Origin: Saccharina japonica
Lineage: Eukaryota; Sar; Phaeophyceae; Laminariales; Laminariaceae
Direction: 5' to 3'
Length of the DNA stretch: 64,000 nucleotides
Assembly (NCBI GenBank): GCA_008828725.1
Contig: MEHQ01004274.1
Coordinates: forward strand, 37,409-101,408
Part shown: piece by piece, positions 12,850-24,449 of the stretch
Position numbering within the stretch: the stretch's first letter is position 1
How the letters are laid out: each line of letters begins with the position of its first letter
Notes under the pieces: generated by a model
The model's database searches: none
Told to the model about the DNA's origin: nothing
What the model saw: the letters and a program-made list of their open reading frames with translations, nothing else
Position numbers and translations under genes: made by a program

Positions 12850-14502
12850 ATGATGACTGTCTGGAGCACGAGCAGACTTTCGGTCAGCGAGGTCAACACG
12901 TTGGTAACGATCACGTCAATGATCGTGAGCTACAGCATGTCGCTGATGTTGGCTGCCGTGTCGCTTGAAATCCGGCGTCTTATGATAATCAGAGGCAAGG
13001 GAGACGCGATACTCCAGGACGCCGGGTACGGATCAATGTGGACGGCATGGAAGCAATCCAAATCTAGGGGCTGGACATTTTTGGCCGTCTTACCCGTGCT
13101 GCTGGGCTATGCCGCTAGCACTGTAATCGAATTCACGACATCGGGCATTTCAGCTTCCATCGGCTTCGCTAAAGGCGGCGAGATCAACGTCGTAGGCTTA
13201 GCGGGGAGCGGGGTTACCAGTTACCAGCCCTCCTTCCCCTCTATAAAGCAACTCGTCGAAGATGCCAAACATGGGACCGAGTTTGAGAGTGGGTACCTCG
13301 CGCTGCTCAGTCCGGAGCTAGGGTTACTGGGCTTTAGCTCAAACTTCTCAGGCTTCGAAGTGGAGCCAAGACACGGTGAGAACGAGTATGGCGAAGAAGG
13401 GGTTCTCGTTGTTGGAAACCCGTACGACCCTCCGCTAACTGTAAGCATCTCGTATTGTTTAGAAATTGATGCCTTAGAGGACGAGGTATTTTCCGTCCAC
13501 GAATGCAGGGATAACCTGATTGTCGAGAAGACTCAGAAGCAATTTCACGTCTTGAGCCTGTCGTTTGAAGAGGTCGAGCGCCAGGAATGCAAAGACATCG
13601 CAAAGTCCGTTGCCCTGGGCAACCAAGGGGTGAGTATTGTGGCAAGAAACTTGACCTTTGAGTCCGGTGTAAACGTGACGGCTACTTGTGGATCCATTTT
13701 CGAGTCAGTCATCGAATCGTGTGTTTGGAAGGATTCCGACGTTCTGTATTTCGGGGATTGGAACATTTGGGATGCCGGGGTTTGCGCCGACGTATACTTT
13801 CCCCCCTTGACCATAGTCGGCGTAGCGTATGAGCCCGAGGTGGAGCAAGGGAGCGACGCTGCTTCAATACTGGTAGCCATGACTGCAGAAATATTCGGTG
13901 GGACCGGTTTACTGAGTTCGAGGCAACAGCTAGTAAGCATCCTTGCCGCCATGGTCAGGTTAGAAAGTATGGTGTGGGGTGTTCAATCAGCCTACGCTCC
14001 GGTGGAGGTAGTCGAGATTGGTCTTAGCCTATGGATACCGTTGGTTTTACTGCTATCCTTGTTGCTCCCGGGAGTAGCTTGGGGGTCCGTCAGGTGCAAA
14101 AGCGGGAGACATTTTTTCCTGCCGGTTAGCCCGGCTGAGTGGAGCGCGTGCGCTGCAAGAGAGCTAGACGGGGATATCGGGTCTTGGTGTAGGGTGAGTC
14201 CGCCAGACAAATATTACGACTACGTGTATGCCTTTGGACCAGCGTTGACTGAGGAGCGAGACGGTGTGTCGCAACGCCTGAGGTGGGTCAGCAAACAAGA
14301 AGTGTCGCCAGAAGTAAGATGCGTCGGTCATCTTGACTATGCCTGTAATGGTACTCGTGCGAGAAGTGTAGACGTCGAGCGCGCGCCCACTGTTTCCGTG
14401 CGAGACCAGCGATTTGTTGTGGAGGAGGATGCACCCTCAGCTATGTTTTCTCAGCTGGGGCTTCGCCAGAAGGACGCACGTAGTGCTGTAGGTAACGTTT
14501 AA
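12850..14502 (+). CDS. Multi-pass membrane protein, 550 residues, unknown family
   Basis: This is the clearest host gene in the window. The start is the ATG ATG at 12850; an in-frame TAA at 12826 rules out a simple upstream extension, although a 5' exon cannot be excluded. Three hydrophobic segments are visible: about residues 16-39, 75-93 and 391-412. Between the second and third lies a region of about 295 residues with several cysteines and NFS, NLT and NVT sequons, consistent with an extracytoplasmic domain. The last ~138 residues form a polar tail. The plus frame is continuous and the composition is balanced. The downstream sequence contains AATAAA motifs near 14760. The last 97 codons are repeated at 16964 as part of a tandem duplication. 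I do not recognise the family, and a receptor-like or transport role would be speculation. Confidence 0.75.
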   Translation: MMTVWSTSRLSVSEVNTLVTITSMIVSYSMSLMLAAVSLEIRRLMIIRGKGDAILQDAGYGSMWTAWKQSKSRGWTFLAVLPVLLGYAASTVIEFTTSGISASIGFAKGGEINVVGLAGSGVTSYQPSFPSIKQLVEDAKHGTEFESGYLALLSPELGLLGFSSNFSGFEVEPRHGENEYGEEGVLVVGNPYDPPLTVSISYCLEIDALEDEVFSVHECRDNLIVEKTQKQFHVLSLSFEEVERQECKDIAKSVALGNQGVSIVARNLTFESGVNVTATCGSIFESVIESCVWKDSDVLYFGDWNIWDAGVCADVYFPPLTIVGVAYEPEVEQGSDAASILVAMTAEIFGGTGLLSSRQQLVSILAAMVRLESMVWGVQSAYAPVEVVEIGLSLWIPLVLLLSLLLPGVAWGSVRCKSGRHFFLPVSPAEWSACAARELDGDIGSWCRVSPPDKYYDYVYAFGPALTEERDGVSQRLRWVSKQEVSPEVRCVGHLDYACNGTRARSVDVERAPTVSVRDQRFVVEEDAPSAMFSQLGLRQKDARSAVGNV

Positions 14503-16963
14503 TCAAACCAGGCCACTTGGCGTGAAGTTTAGCTCTTGAAGCGCAAACAGGGCGAGTGGTCAGACTATGCCGCGAGCTGATGTCAACTCCAGTAGTAGTA
14601 GTAGTAGTATTAGCAGCAGCAAAATCAAGGAAGGACAAGCATGCACGGAAGAGGCATGCCACAGAGTAGAAGGGGTATATCGCGAATCTAAACGTGAGAA
14701 GCGCTCTACTACCCGTGTATCAAGTATAACTCTCAACACCAAAACGGCTTTCAAGACAATAAATAAACATGTACGTGCGACCCGATAAACAATCCCATGG
14801 ACTGCATACTGTAGGCGCATGTAACGAGTGGATGGGTTTACGAAATAAAATATTGGGCAGTTCCTCAGTGTAGAACGGGGTGAACTTGCCAAGGTTGAGC
14901 CCTCAAAGGCCTCCCCCCTACCGTGGCATGGCTCGGAAGTGATCTTGATATTTTTTTTATAGTTCTCGGCAGCAGCGGCAGCATCATCTGTTTGTTTTTG
15001 ACTGTTGAGTCGCCCGTGCCGACCGACGGTTTTTAGTTTTAGTGCATCAGTAAATTATGTGTATTTGAGGGCAGGGTCCCTCGACTCGATGTTTTGGCTG
15101 TATGAGTACGATAGGCTTCTGCTATTATTTCTTGGGTCGTGGGTGGGAAGGAGTACATCACCATATTGTTGGCAGGCTGAGCACGATAATTCGGGTCCCG
15201 ACGGAAGGACTTTTTTAGGAAATAATGATAAACAGTTTCGAAACGAATCGACGGGGGGGTGTACTCATGTCGTGTACGGCCGTAGTCGAATGACCATAGA
15301 CCCTTGCATTCCTACAATGCCGGGACGGTTCACCAACCAGGTAGGCATTGCTTGCACCATGCATGGACGTAACCGTATGGGGGGGGGGGGGGGTGGGCGT
15401 ACTCATTTGTTGCATGCCTTAGTCATTTGACCATTGACCACGCATCCCATTTGAGACGGGGGCGGAGGGCGGGGATGAAAAGGGCCCTTGATGTTGAGCA
15501 CGTGATAAAAGGAGTGAGCGTCGAAGACGATGACGTCGTCGAGAGGTAAGCGGCGGCGCGGTTGAGGCCTTTGATAACGCCGTTGATGACCTTGACGAAC
15601 CACCCTGGACCCACGCTGCACCACGTTGGCGCATCTAGCCACTGGAAGAGGCGTGTTGGAGAGAAACAAAACTGTGAGAGGTGCCGTGCCCTGGTGCACC
15701 GTTACCATAATGGAGCAATAACACTTTTGTTAATGAGTCAAAGAGAGAAAACATTCGACTGCTTCCTTTAGCTTGTCGAAGGTTTCATCGATGCCGGGTG
15801 CGACATTCACAGACAACAGACGTCGCGCCTGCCTGTGACTTTTCATGCTCTCCAAATTATGGCTGTTGATGAAAGTCGGTGGCTAGTCCACGTGCACCGG
15901 AGCGGCGCGTCCGAAATATGCGGTGGGGCTGTCTGGGTCTTGATCTCGATAATAGCAGGCGTGTCGTTCATCGTCACTATCCCACTATCGAGCCAAGGCC
16001 CTTACTCGACGATGATGTGCGTGTGCTGGCTAGAGTGGTTGGCGGCGGGCATCAAAGCAAGGACACCGCCGACGTGGACAGAATGGCTGCCGCGTGGAAG
16101 GGTCCACCTTGAATACAAATTATCGACTCTGTGGAATGCTCAAGGGGTATAACTATATTTTGTCGTCTTGCTATGGTAGCATGTAGTGACCATCTCGCAG
16201 GCGGGTTCTATTTCTGTTGGCAGTGCCATTTTCTTTGCGGACCGTTTGCGCATACGTAGTAGGTGGCTTTCCCCTTGCCATGAAACTAATCTGCTCGGCT
16301 CGTTCAGACTCGTTTTGGTTAACTTAATACCTATCTCTTCAGGAATGATACCGTCAAAAAAAGCAATTGTTTGCGGTTTTGCAGTGAAGCAGGCAGACTT
16401 TGTGTGTCAGTGACAACGTGGGGGTAGTGCAGAGTCTACCATTTCGAAGATGTAGGCTAACACCCGTGAATTATATCAGTACGAAGTACAGCAACAAGCA
16501 GGTGTAGATATACGAGTAGTAACGTATGATTTTTTTTGCGACAATACAACAACAGTAGGTGTAAAACAAGCGGGGAGTTGTTTCTCCTGTTCGCGAGTTT
16601 CCCATGGTGGTATGAAAAACGTTACACATCGTAGCACTTCCCTGACACTGTGGGAAACCGGCAGTTCCGCCTCAAAGTGGGGGCGCAGCCGGGAAAACCG
16701 CGGCGAGAGTGGTACCCCCAAGGAAGCGTCGCCTCAGGGGAGCACGCGCGAGGGGAAGGCGTCGCGGAAGGATATCTAAATCGAACCCGTGCGCAGGGGG
16801 GTAGGTCCGTGACGGCAACCGACGAGCGTGGGGGGCGGCTTCGCAATCACCAACGGAGAAGCCGCTTGGGTAAGCTGGATACGGATAACAACACGTTTTT
16901 TGGGGCATCTACTATTTGGGAAGGGCACTTCGAAAAGGTCAGGGGGGTGGAAGGTGGGAGGGG
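14212..16963 (+). repeat. 2.75-kb tandem duplication, unit 1
   Basis: This unit starts inside the membrane-protein gene (at the DYVYAFG codons) and ends in a G-rich stretch (ggtgggagggg) at 16963. It is followed head-to-tail by a nearly identical unit. Differences are few: an 8-T versus 6-T run near 14950, t/c at 15300, t/c at 15919 and a G-tract change near 15380. Identity by eye is above 99 percent, so the event is recent or an assembly duplicate. Beyond the gene's 3' end the unit holds only short overlapping ORFs with no recognisable product. Confidence 0.9.
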
Positions 16964-17254
16964 TATTACGACTACGTGTATGCCTTTGGACCAGCGTTGA
17001 CTGAGGAGCGAGACGGTGTGTCGCAACGCCTGAGGTGGGTCAGCAAACAAGAAGTGTCGCCAGAAGTAAGATGCGTCGGTCATCTTGACTATGCCTGTAA
17101 TGGTACTCGTGCGAGAAGTGTAGACGTCGAGCGCGCGCCCACTGTTTCCGTGCGAGACCAGCGATTTGTTGTGGAGGAGGATGCACCCTCAGCTATGTTT
17201 TCTCAGCTGGGGCTTCGCCAGAAGGACGCACGTAGTGCTGTAGGTAACGTTTAA
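16964..17254 (+). pseudogene. Truncated 3' copy of the membrane-protein gene
   Basis: The last 97 codons of the 12850-14502 gene, including its stop, are repeated unchanged. The frame happens to be open back to 16916 but there is no ATG, no membrane segment and no promoter evidence. It is a gene fragment created by the tandem duplication. Confidence 0.8.
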
Positions 17255-19712
17255 TCAAACCAGGCCACTTGGCGTGAAGTTTAGCTCTTGAAGCGCAAAC
17301 AGGGCGAGTGGTCAGACTATGCCGCGAGCTGATGTCAACTCCAGTAGTAGTAGTAGTAGTATTAGCAGCAGCAAAATCAAGGAAGGACAAGCATGCACGG
17401 AAGAGGCATGCCACAGAGTAGAAGGGGTATATCGCGAATCTAAACGTGAGAAGCGCTCTACTACCCGTGTATCAAGTATAACTCTCAACACCAAAACGGC
17501 TTTCAAGACAATAAATAAACATGTACGTGCGACCCGATAAACAATCCCATGGACTGCATACTGTAGGCGCATGTAACGAGTGGATGGGTTTACGAAATAA
17601 AATATTGGGCAGTTCCTCAGTGTAGAACGGGGTGAACTTGCCAAGGTTGAGCCCTCAAAGGCCTCCCCCCTACCGTGGCATGGCTCGGAAGTGATCTTGA
17701 TATTTTTTATAGTTCTCGGCAGCAGCGGCAGCATCATCTGTTTGTTTTTGACTGTTGAGTCGCCCGTGCCGACCGACGGTTTTTAGTTTTAGTGCATCAG
17801 TAAATTATGTGTATTTGAGGGCAGGGTCCCTCGACTCGATGTTTTGGCTGTATGAGTACGATAGGCTTCTGCTATTATTTCTTGGGTCGTGGGTGGGAAG
17901 GAGTACATCACCATATTGTTGGCAGGCTGAGCACGATAATTCGGGTCCCGACGGAAGGACTTTTTTAGGAAATAATGATAAACAGTTTCGAAACGAATCG
18001 ACGGGGGGGTGTACTCATGTCGTGTACGGCCGTAGTCGAATGACCATAGACCCTTGCATCCCTACAATGCCGGGACGGTTCACCAACCAGGTAGGCATTG
18101 CTTGCACCATGCATGGACGTAACCGTATGGGGGGGTGGGGGGGTGGGCGTACTCATTTGTTGCATGCCTTAGTCATTTGACCATTGACCACGCATCCCAT
18201 TTGAGACGGGGGCGGAGGGCGGGGATGAAAAGGGCCCTTGATGTTGAGCACGTGATAAAAGGAGTGAGCGTCGAAGACGATGACGTCGTCGAGAGGTAAG
18301 CGGCGGCGCGGTTGAGGCCTTTGATAACGCCGTTGATGACCTTGACGAACCACCCTGGACCCACGCTGCACCACGTTGGCGCATCTAGCCACTGGAAGAG
18401 GCGTGTTGGAGAGAAACAAAACTGTGAGAGGTGCCGTGCCCTGGTGCACCGTTACCATAATGGAGCAATAACACTTTTGTTAATGAGTCAAAGAGAGAAA
18501 ACATTCGACTGCTTCCTTTAGCTTGTCGAAGGTTTCATCGATGCCGGGTGCGACATTCACAGACAACAGACGTCGCGCCTGCCTGTGACTTTTCATGCTC
18601 TCCAAATTATGGCTGTTGATGAAAGTCGGTGGCTAGTCCACGTGCACCGGAGCGGCGCGTCCGAAATACGCGGTGGGGCTGTCTGGGTCTTGATCTCGAT
18701 AATAGCAGGCGTGTCGTTCATCGTCACTATCCCACTATCGAGCCAAGGCCCTTACTCGACGATGATGTGCGTGTGCTGGCTAGAGTGGTTGGCGGCGGGC
18801 ATCAAAGCAAGGACACCGCCGACGTGGACAGAATGGCTGCCGCGTGGAAGGGTCCACCTTGAATACAAATTATCGACTCTGTGGAATGCTCAAGGGGTAT
18901 AACTATATTTTGTCGTCTTGCTATGGTAGCATGTAGTGACCATCTCGCAGGCGGGTTCTATTTCTGTTGGCAGTGCCATTTTCTTTGCGGACCGTTTGCG
19001 CATACGTAGTAGGTGGCTTTCCCCTTGCCATGAAACTAATCTGCTCGGCTCGTTCAGACTCGTTTTGGTTAACTTAATACCTATCTCTTCAGGAATGATA
19101 CCGTCAAAAAAAGCAATTGTTTGCGGTTTTGCAGTGAAGCAGGCAGACTTTGTGTGTCAGTGACAACGTGGGGGTAGTGCAGAGTCTACCATTTCGAAGA
19201 TGTAGGCTAACACCCGTGAATTATATCAGTACGAAGTACAGCAACAAGCAGGTGTAGATATACGAGTAGTAACGTATGTTTTTTTTGCGACAATACAACA
19301 ACAGTAGGTGTAAAACAAGCGGGGAGTTGTTTCTCCTGTTCGCGAGTTTCCCATGGTGGTATGAAAAACGTTACACATCGTAGCACTTCCCTGACACTGT
19401 GGGAAACCGGCAGTTCCGCCTCAAAGTGGGGGCGCAGCCGGGAAAACCGCGGCGAGAGTGGTACCCCCAAGGAAGCGTCGCCTCAGGGGAGCACGCGCGA
19501 GGGGAGGGCGTCGCGGAAGGATATCTAAATCGAACCCGTGCGCAGGGGGGTAGGTCCGTGACGGCAACCGACGAGCGTGGGGGGCGGCTTCGCAATCACC
19601 AACGGAGAAGCCGCTTGGGTAAGCTGGATACGGATAACAACACGTTTTTTGGGGCATCTACTATTTGGGAAGGGCACTTCGAAAAGGTCAGGGGGGTGGA
19701 AGGTGGGAGGGG
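16964..19712 (+). repeat. 2.75-kb tandem duplication, unit 2
   Basis: Second copy of 14212-16963. The junction is abrupt: the G-rich end of unit 1 runs straight into tattacgactacgtg, the mid-gene sequence of unit 2. Unit 2 ends in a longer G-rich run (gggggaggtgggagggtggg) that joins segmental duplication A copy 2. Confidence 0.9.
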
Positions 19713-19756
19713 GGGAGGTGGGAGGGTGGGGGAAAGGGCAGGGTTATGCCAAAGCT

Positions 19757-22700
19757 CCGAAAATCTCAGATGGTGATGATCCAATGATCTCGAGCGATGA
19801 TGCTACTACTGTACGTCGATCCCAGGCGATGCTGCCCCGGCGACCCCAGGCGAAGATGCTTCAGTGGCCCTAGGTGTTGACGCTTTGGCGATTCCAGACG
19901 ATGAAGCTCCGCTGTCACCCATAATCTCCAACTCGGATGGAATCAGACCTCAAGCCCTTTTTGCGTTGCTGTAACGGCACCACGATTCCACCCTTCCGTA
20001 GGTGAGGGTTACCTCCCTCAAGGATGGTGGTGACCTCCCGTTTCATTGCTACTCCGTGGTCCTGCAGACGAACCTCTGGGCGTGTCTCCCAGTGCCTGCA
20101 GAGTTACTCGTAGTGCGTAGCTCGAATTCGCGGCGCATGCCGTCGTGTCCGCAGCTAGAGCCGCAGCGCTTACGCAAAAACGAGGCTCATAACCTGTTGG
20201 CTGCGAAGGTGGCCGACTATGATGATAGTCCAAAGACAAGTGCTTGGATTTCTGTTAGGCAAGTTCGGCTGCGAGTTTCTTCATAACAAATATGCTGATG
20301 ACGTTGAAATTGCGCTCTCAGGCCGATTACGAGAAGGAAAAAAGAAGAGTGGCTCATGGGGGGGGGGTCAGCAATGCGGACCTATGCTAGCTAGCAACGA
20401 CAAGAACTTTACGCTTCCAGACGTTCAACGTACTACGTACTGTTTTCTGGAAAGATGCGCTCTAGGAGCGTATTTACCGTTCTAGAAAATATGTTCTCGA
20501 ACAGAGCTTACAAGATGCCCCGCATATTTCCTGGGGTGTTCCCGCTCATATTTCGCCGCATTTCTGTACTAGTTATCTATGTGTATATCATACGTATATA
20601 TGGATGAATAGACCACATAATCTTGTGTTCTATGGCCATGCTTCAGTAGCATTACAATCTACTGAGCACTGACCAAGGCGACTATGTTTGTTTTTTTGTT
20701 CTATCCCATTTATTTTCTTCGGCCTTCCTTTCTCTCTCCTTCCTCGCCGTAACTCAGATCCGGGGTCACAAAGTAAGCACTTCTCCCTCCCCCCTACTAC
20801 GCTTGGTGCCTTGATTGTTTATCACGAGAATACTTGAGCCCTTTCTTTACCTTGTCGACTCGCATCGAACTGCTACCAACTGTATAATAGCAAAGTACCT
20901 ATATACATCAACACCTTCTTCTCCTCTATATTTTTGTTTTTTCCACCTTGGAACATAAGTGATGATGATCGCCGAGAATTGACATCATCACGCACATAAT
21001 TGCTGCTTCGAGCCGTGCTACGTCGTACTCGTACGGTAGAGGTTGCATTTTTGAACCCGAATAAATTGCACGGACAAGGGGCTACTCAACCATTATTACC
21101 ACTGAAGAGTTACCCAATATATGTTTGGATTCGATGTATATGTGTTCCTACTGAAGAGTATAATCTGTTCGATTCTCCGTCCGCGATTAAAAAAAACAAC
21201 TCTATTATCGGCAGCAAAAAAAACGTCGAACCGAAATCCTGTTATAACGCAATGTGCCGTTTGTTGTGCGTCGCCGGCGCAGCCATCGATGGCGGCACCG
21301 CTGCCACTGTCGCCCCCCTTTCGTAAGTTTAGTTTTTCCGACGGTAGCTTTAGGGATACCATAGCAATGCGGTGTCGCGATTCAATCGTCGGAGGGGGCT
21401 CCATCTCCGGTGGTGTGTTCGAGCGGGCGTTGCCCCTTCCCGCCGCCGGCTCCGCGGGCAACACTTACTTGCCTCGGCTTCATTGCCGCCTGCCCCGCCA
21501 CCAAATAAACACCGACACGGCAAGCTTTCGACTTCACTTGCAGCGCCGCCGCATCTCAGGGCTCTGCACCATTATTAGCAACATGTCACAAACTCGCACA
21601 GCGGGGGGGCTCGTACGATTTTGGAGAATAATACCGATTTAATAGAGTCCAGATGGCTTGGCGCGGGAAAACTATAGTAAAGGTCGTTCATTGGTATACA
21701 ATAATACCTACCTGGTCCCCACTTCGGTTTAACCCTTCAAGAACTGGTCCCACATATTTGGGCACAAACTACTTGGAATTAGTGTTTTTTTTTCCCGTTC
21801 TGAATGGGTTAAGAGAGGTCTACCAGGCCTGACACACCCCTCTCTTAAATCGTGCCCCCCCCCCTCCTCCCGCAGCCCCCCTATAAACATATAATATATG
21901 TATAGGTTGGGTTGGCGTCGGTTGGCAACGACGCTGTAAAACACGCCTCTCACTGCGTGAGCTAGACAACCAGGGTACCGTTTTGTTTTTCGTTTTTTTG
22001 GCGGTCACCAACGCTGGGGGTCGAGTAGATCATTTGTGCGGGGTAGAGAACCTTTGCTCCGCGCAAGGGGAATGATCGTATCACGTAGTGTTGGTGTATA
22101 TGGTAAGGCACCCGCGAGGCAGTTACATAGCGCTCCCTTGACTGTCTCAGGAAGTGGCCACACCAAAAAATAAATTAATTCATTGGAGGCTGTCGTCCAT
22201 ATACAAGTCCGCCTCAGAGACGGTTCTTAGCAGGATGCAGCTCACCCTCCATGCGACTCGCCCAATACCTCACGGCGCTTCGCGCTTGGTGCAAGCAATG
22301 TCTGCCTGGTTCGTGAAAACCCAACGTGCTCCGTCCCGGCATTGTAGGGATGCGAGGGTCTATGGTCATACGACTACTGCCGTGCACGATATGAGTACCC
22401 CCCCCCCCGCATGTACGATATTTTATCCTTTCCTTCGCAACCTTCTTTTGTCCAGAACAGGCGTGATGCTGTTCGTCAGAACGGGCGTGACATTGTTCGT
22501 CAAAACGGCCGTGGTGGCATTTTTTGCCCCCCCCCGATATTCCTTCCTTTCTATGTGATCGTTGAGAGCTTTCTTTCTCCACCAGGGGAGGAGGGGTTAT
22601 TATGTATTTATAATCTCAGACCCTTTGGGGCCGAAGTTATTTATTTCTGGTTCAGCCCAGAAAGTATCGTACCGTTTTTATTTTTTATTTTTTATCGTAG

Positions 22701-22968
22701 ACAACCCCTACAAACTCTGTTGCATCATCACCACCACACACAGCGATCAGTGGCGATCAGCACTCAGCATTGTTACCTGACTGTAAGTAGATGTTTTTTT
22801 TGCCGGTCTCGCGAACGAGCGTTTGGGACGATGTGATAATTCCTCTGCGTATACCGACGACGAGGATCGACGGCCTCTCTTTTATGGTGTGCAGGAAGAC
22901 TGCAGTTAGCGCTACGCTGGAATCAGCAGCGATCGGTCGTTCGCAAACTAGGCAGACATTCAACAGGC

Positions 22969-23008
<40 letters not shown>

Positions 23009-23724
23009 ACTTGCCTGCGTTATACCATAGGGGCCCGGTTTTGCGGCCTTCGGTTTTGCTGAGACTTGTAAAATAATCGGCAGCTTGTTGTATCTATCCG
23101 TGTCCTCAAGATATTTTAAACACAACAACCAACCCGACTTTTTAGCACTACTCGTACTACGAGTGTTTTGCTGTGTTTCCGTGCGTACGTAGCTCCATTT
23201 ATTTTGCTAAAGCCACCGGGCTCAAGTCTACTTAATACAGCATATTATATAACATCATCATGCTCCTACTCAAATATCACATATACTATTATTGTACTTA
23301 AATGCCGCATATAGTACGAAATTCCGCTCGCGCACTCCCGATTCGGAGCCTTTCTTTGGCGTTCCTGTTGTAATCATGCGTTATTTAAGGGGGGGGGGGG
23401 GGGGTTATTTGGGACTTATGGCCGGGACAGCCAAATTGTTACTTATTAATTCAAAGTTTTTGGGTTTAGGGGACCGTGTTAGTTATTGAAACTCACCCCC
23501 CCCTCCTCTCCCCTCTTCGTCGCCAAATTCCGAGTGGCCTACTCCAAACACATCAGGAATCAGAGGGGAATGATCCTACACCGCTTTGTTACAAAAAACA
23601 TAACATCGTGCATGGCGGCGATGACGAACGAGGAAATAGGGGGAACGGTACTATAAATATATGACAGTCCGACGATTCGTCACAGCGCGTAAGCCGCTCG
23701 AACCTTGACAAGAAATACCAGGGT
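19757..23724 (+). repeat. Segmental duplication A, copy 2
   Basis: Collinear with 970-4197 but carrying extra DNA. An insert at about 20690-20885 resembles, in inverted orientation, 42330-42460. A second insert at about 21835-22405 contains a 170-bp block related to the palindrome centre at 48.3-48.6 kb and the poly-C repeat described at 8636. The AGT run at 22969-23008 has 13 units against 2 in copy 1. Poly-G at about 23390-23404 differs in length from copy 1. No convincing gene is seen. Confidence 0.8.
21895..22080 (+). repeat. Repeat C, single copy
   Basis: The block begins ggttgggttggcgtcggttg and continues through cgctgtaaaacacgcc, gagctagacaaccaggg, ggcggtcaccaacgctgg and aacctttgctccgcgcaagg. 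The same series occurs twice, head-to-head, at 48258-48424 and 48463-48650, where it forms the centre of the large palindrome. Function unknown. It is probably a terminal part of a mobile element. Confidence 0.65.
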
Positions 23725-24294
23725 GTGAGGAGGTTAGGTTGGCGGAGAGGGGGCACATTCTTCAGGGGCCGAGCATCATCGAGAGGTTTCCAGGCGTCCA
23801 AGGTCTTGAGAGGTAGAACATCCTCAGCTGAACAAGAAGGAGCCATGGCCGGGGGCGTGAGGGGCTCGACTTGTTCTCCAAAGGAGCAAGGAGGTCGTGG
23901 CTCAGAGGCCTGTCTTGTGGACGGATCCGTAGGCGTGAAGAGCTCGACTTGCATTCCCGGTAAGCAAGGAGGTTGTTCAGCCGCGTCCAGTCTTCGTGGC
24001 AGAATCGCGGCTCTCGCCTCCAATCGAGCCATCCGGTCCTCAGGTTGGTTTCTTGTACTTGGCGCTTGATCGGCGCTTCGTAAACGGTGGCCTAGCAAGG
24101 GGCCCTGGGGTTCAGGGTCCTGGTCTTGGCCGCCGCGAGGAGGAGCAGATCCTCCTCGTTCTTGAGTCGACATCAGGGATGATGGGAGAGCGGAGCAACG
24201 CCAGCTCGACAAGATGCAAAAACCAAACGGCTACTCGTACCAAGAAACAACTTTCCCCGAAAAAAAGACAGGTCCTGCCGAAAGCAACGCCAAT
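23725..24294 (-). pseudogene. Gypsy-type gag start, truncated
   Basis: Reading on the minus strand from the LTR edge at 24295, a short leader with a possible primer-binding site (ttggcgttgctttcggcagg) is followed by an ATG at about 24173 and an open frame through to 23727 (MSTQERGGSAPP, then MARLEARAAILPRRLDAAEQ). The frame runs into segmental duplication A, so the element is cut off inside gag. The composition (charged, proline-rich, an ARLEARA heptad-like stretch) and the position after an LTR fit a retrotransposon capsid leader. The gag assignment is an inference from position, not from a recognised domain. Confidence 0.45.
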
Positions 24295-24447
24295 TGTGAG
24301 GAGGTTAGGGTAAGGACACAGAATATCCCTAGCCCGGTCAGCCTATATAACGGGTACTTGTTGGTACTCACGTGTGTTGTTTGCTTAGAGATAGAAGAAG
24401 AGCAGCTTTATTCCTTTTTTCCACGATGAAGACTGAAATCGTGCGGG
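24295..24447 (-). repeat. Gypsy LTR fragment
   Basis: Matches the first half (plus orientation) of the LTR at 60403-60692: the shared blocks tatccctagcc, ggtcagcctat, gttggtactcacgtgtg and gagatagaagaagagcag occur in the same order. The match fades after about 24447, so the LTR is truncated. The 15-mer tgtgaggaggttagg at its edge is repeated at 23724-23738, which suggests a deletion between LTR ends or a microhomology join. Confidence 0.7.
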
Positions 24448-24449
24448 CT

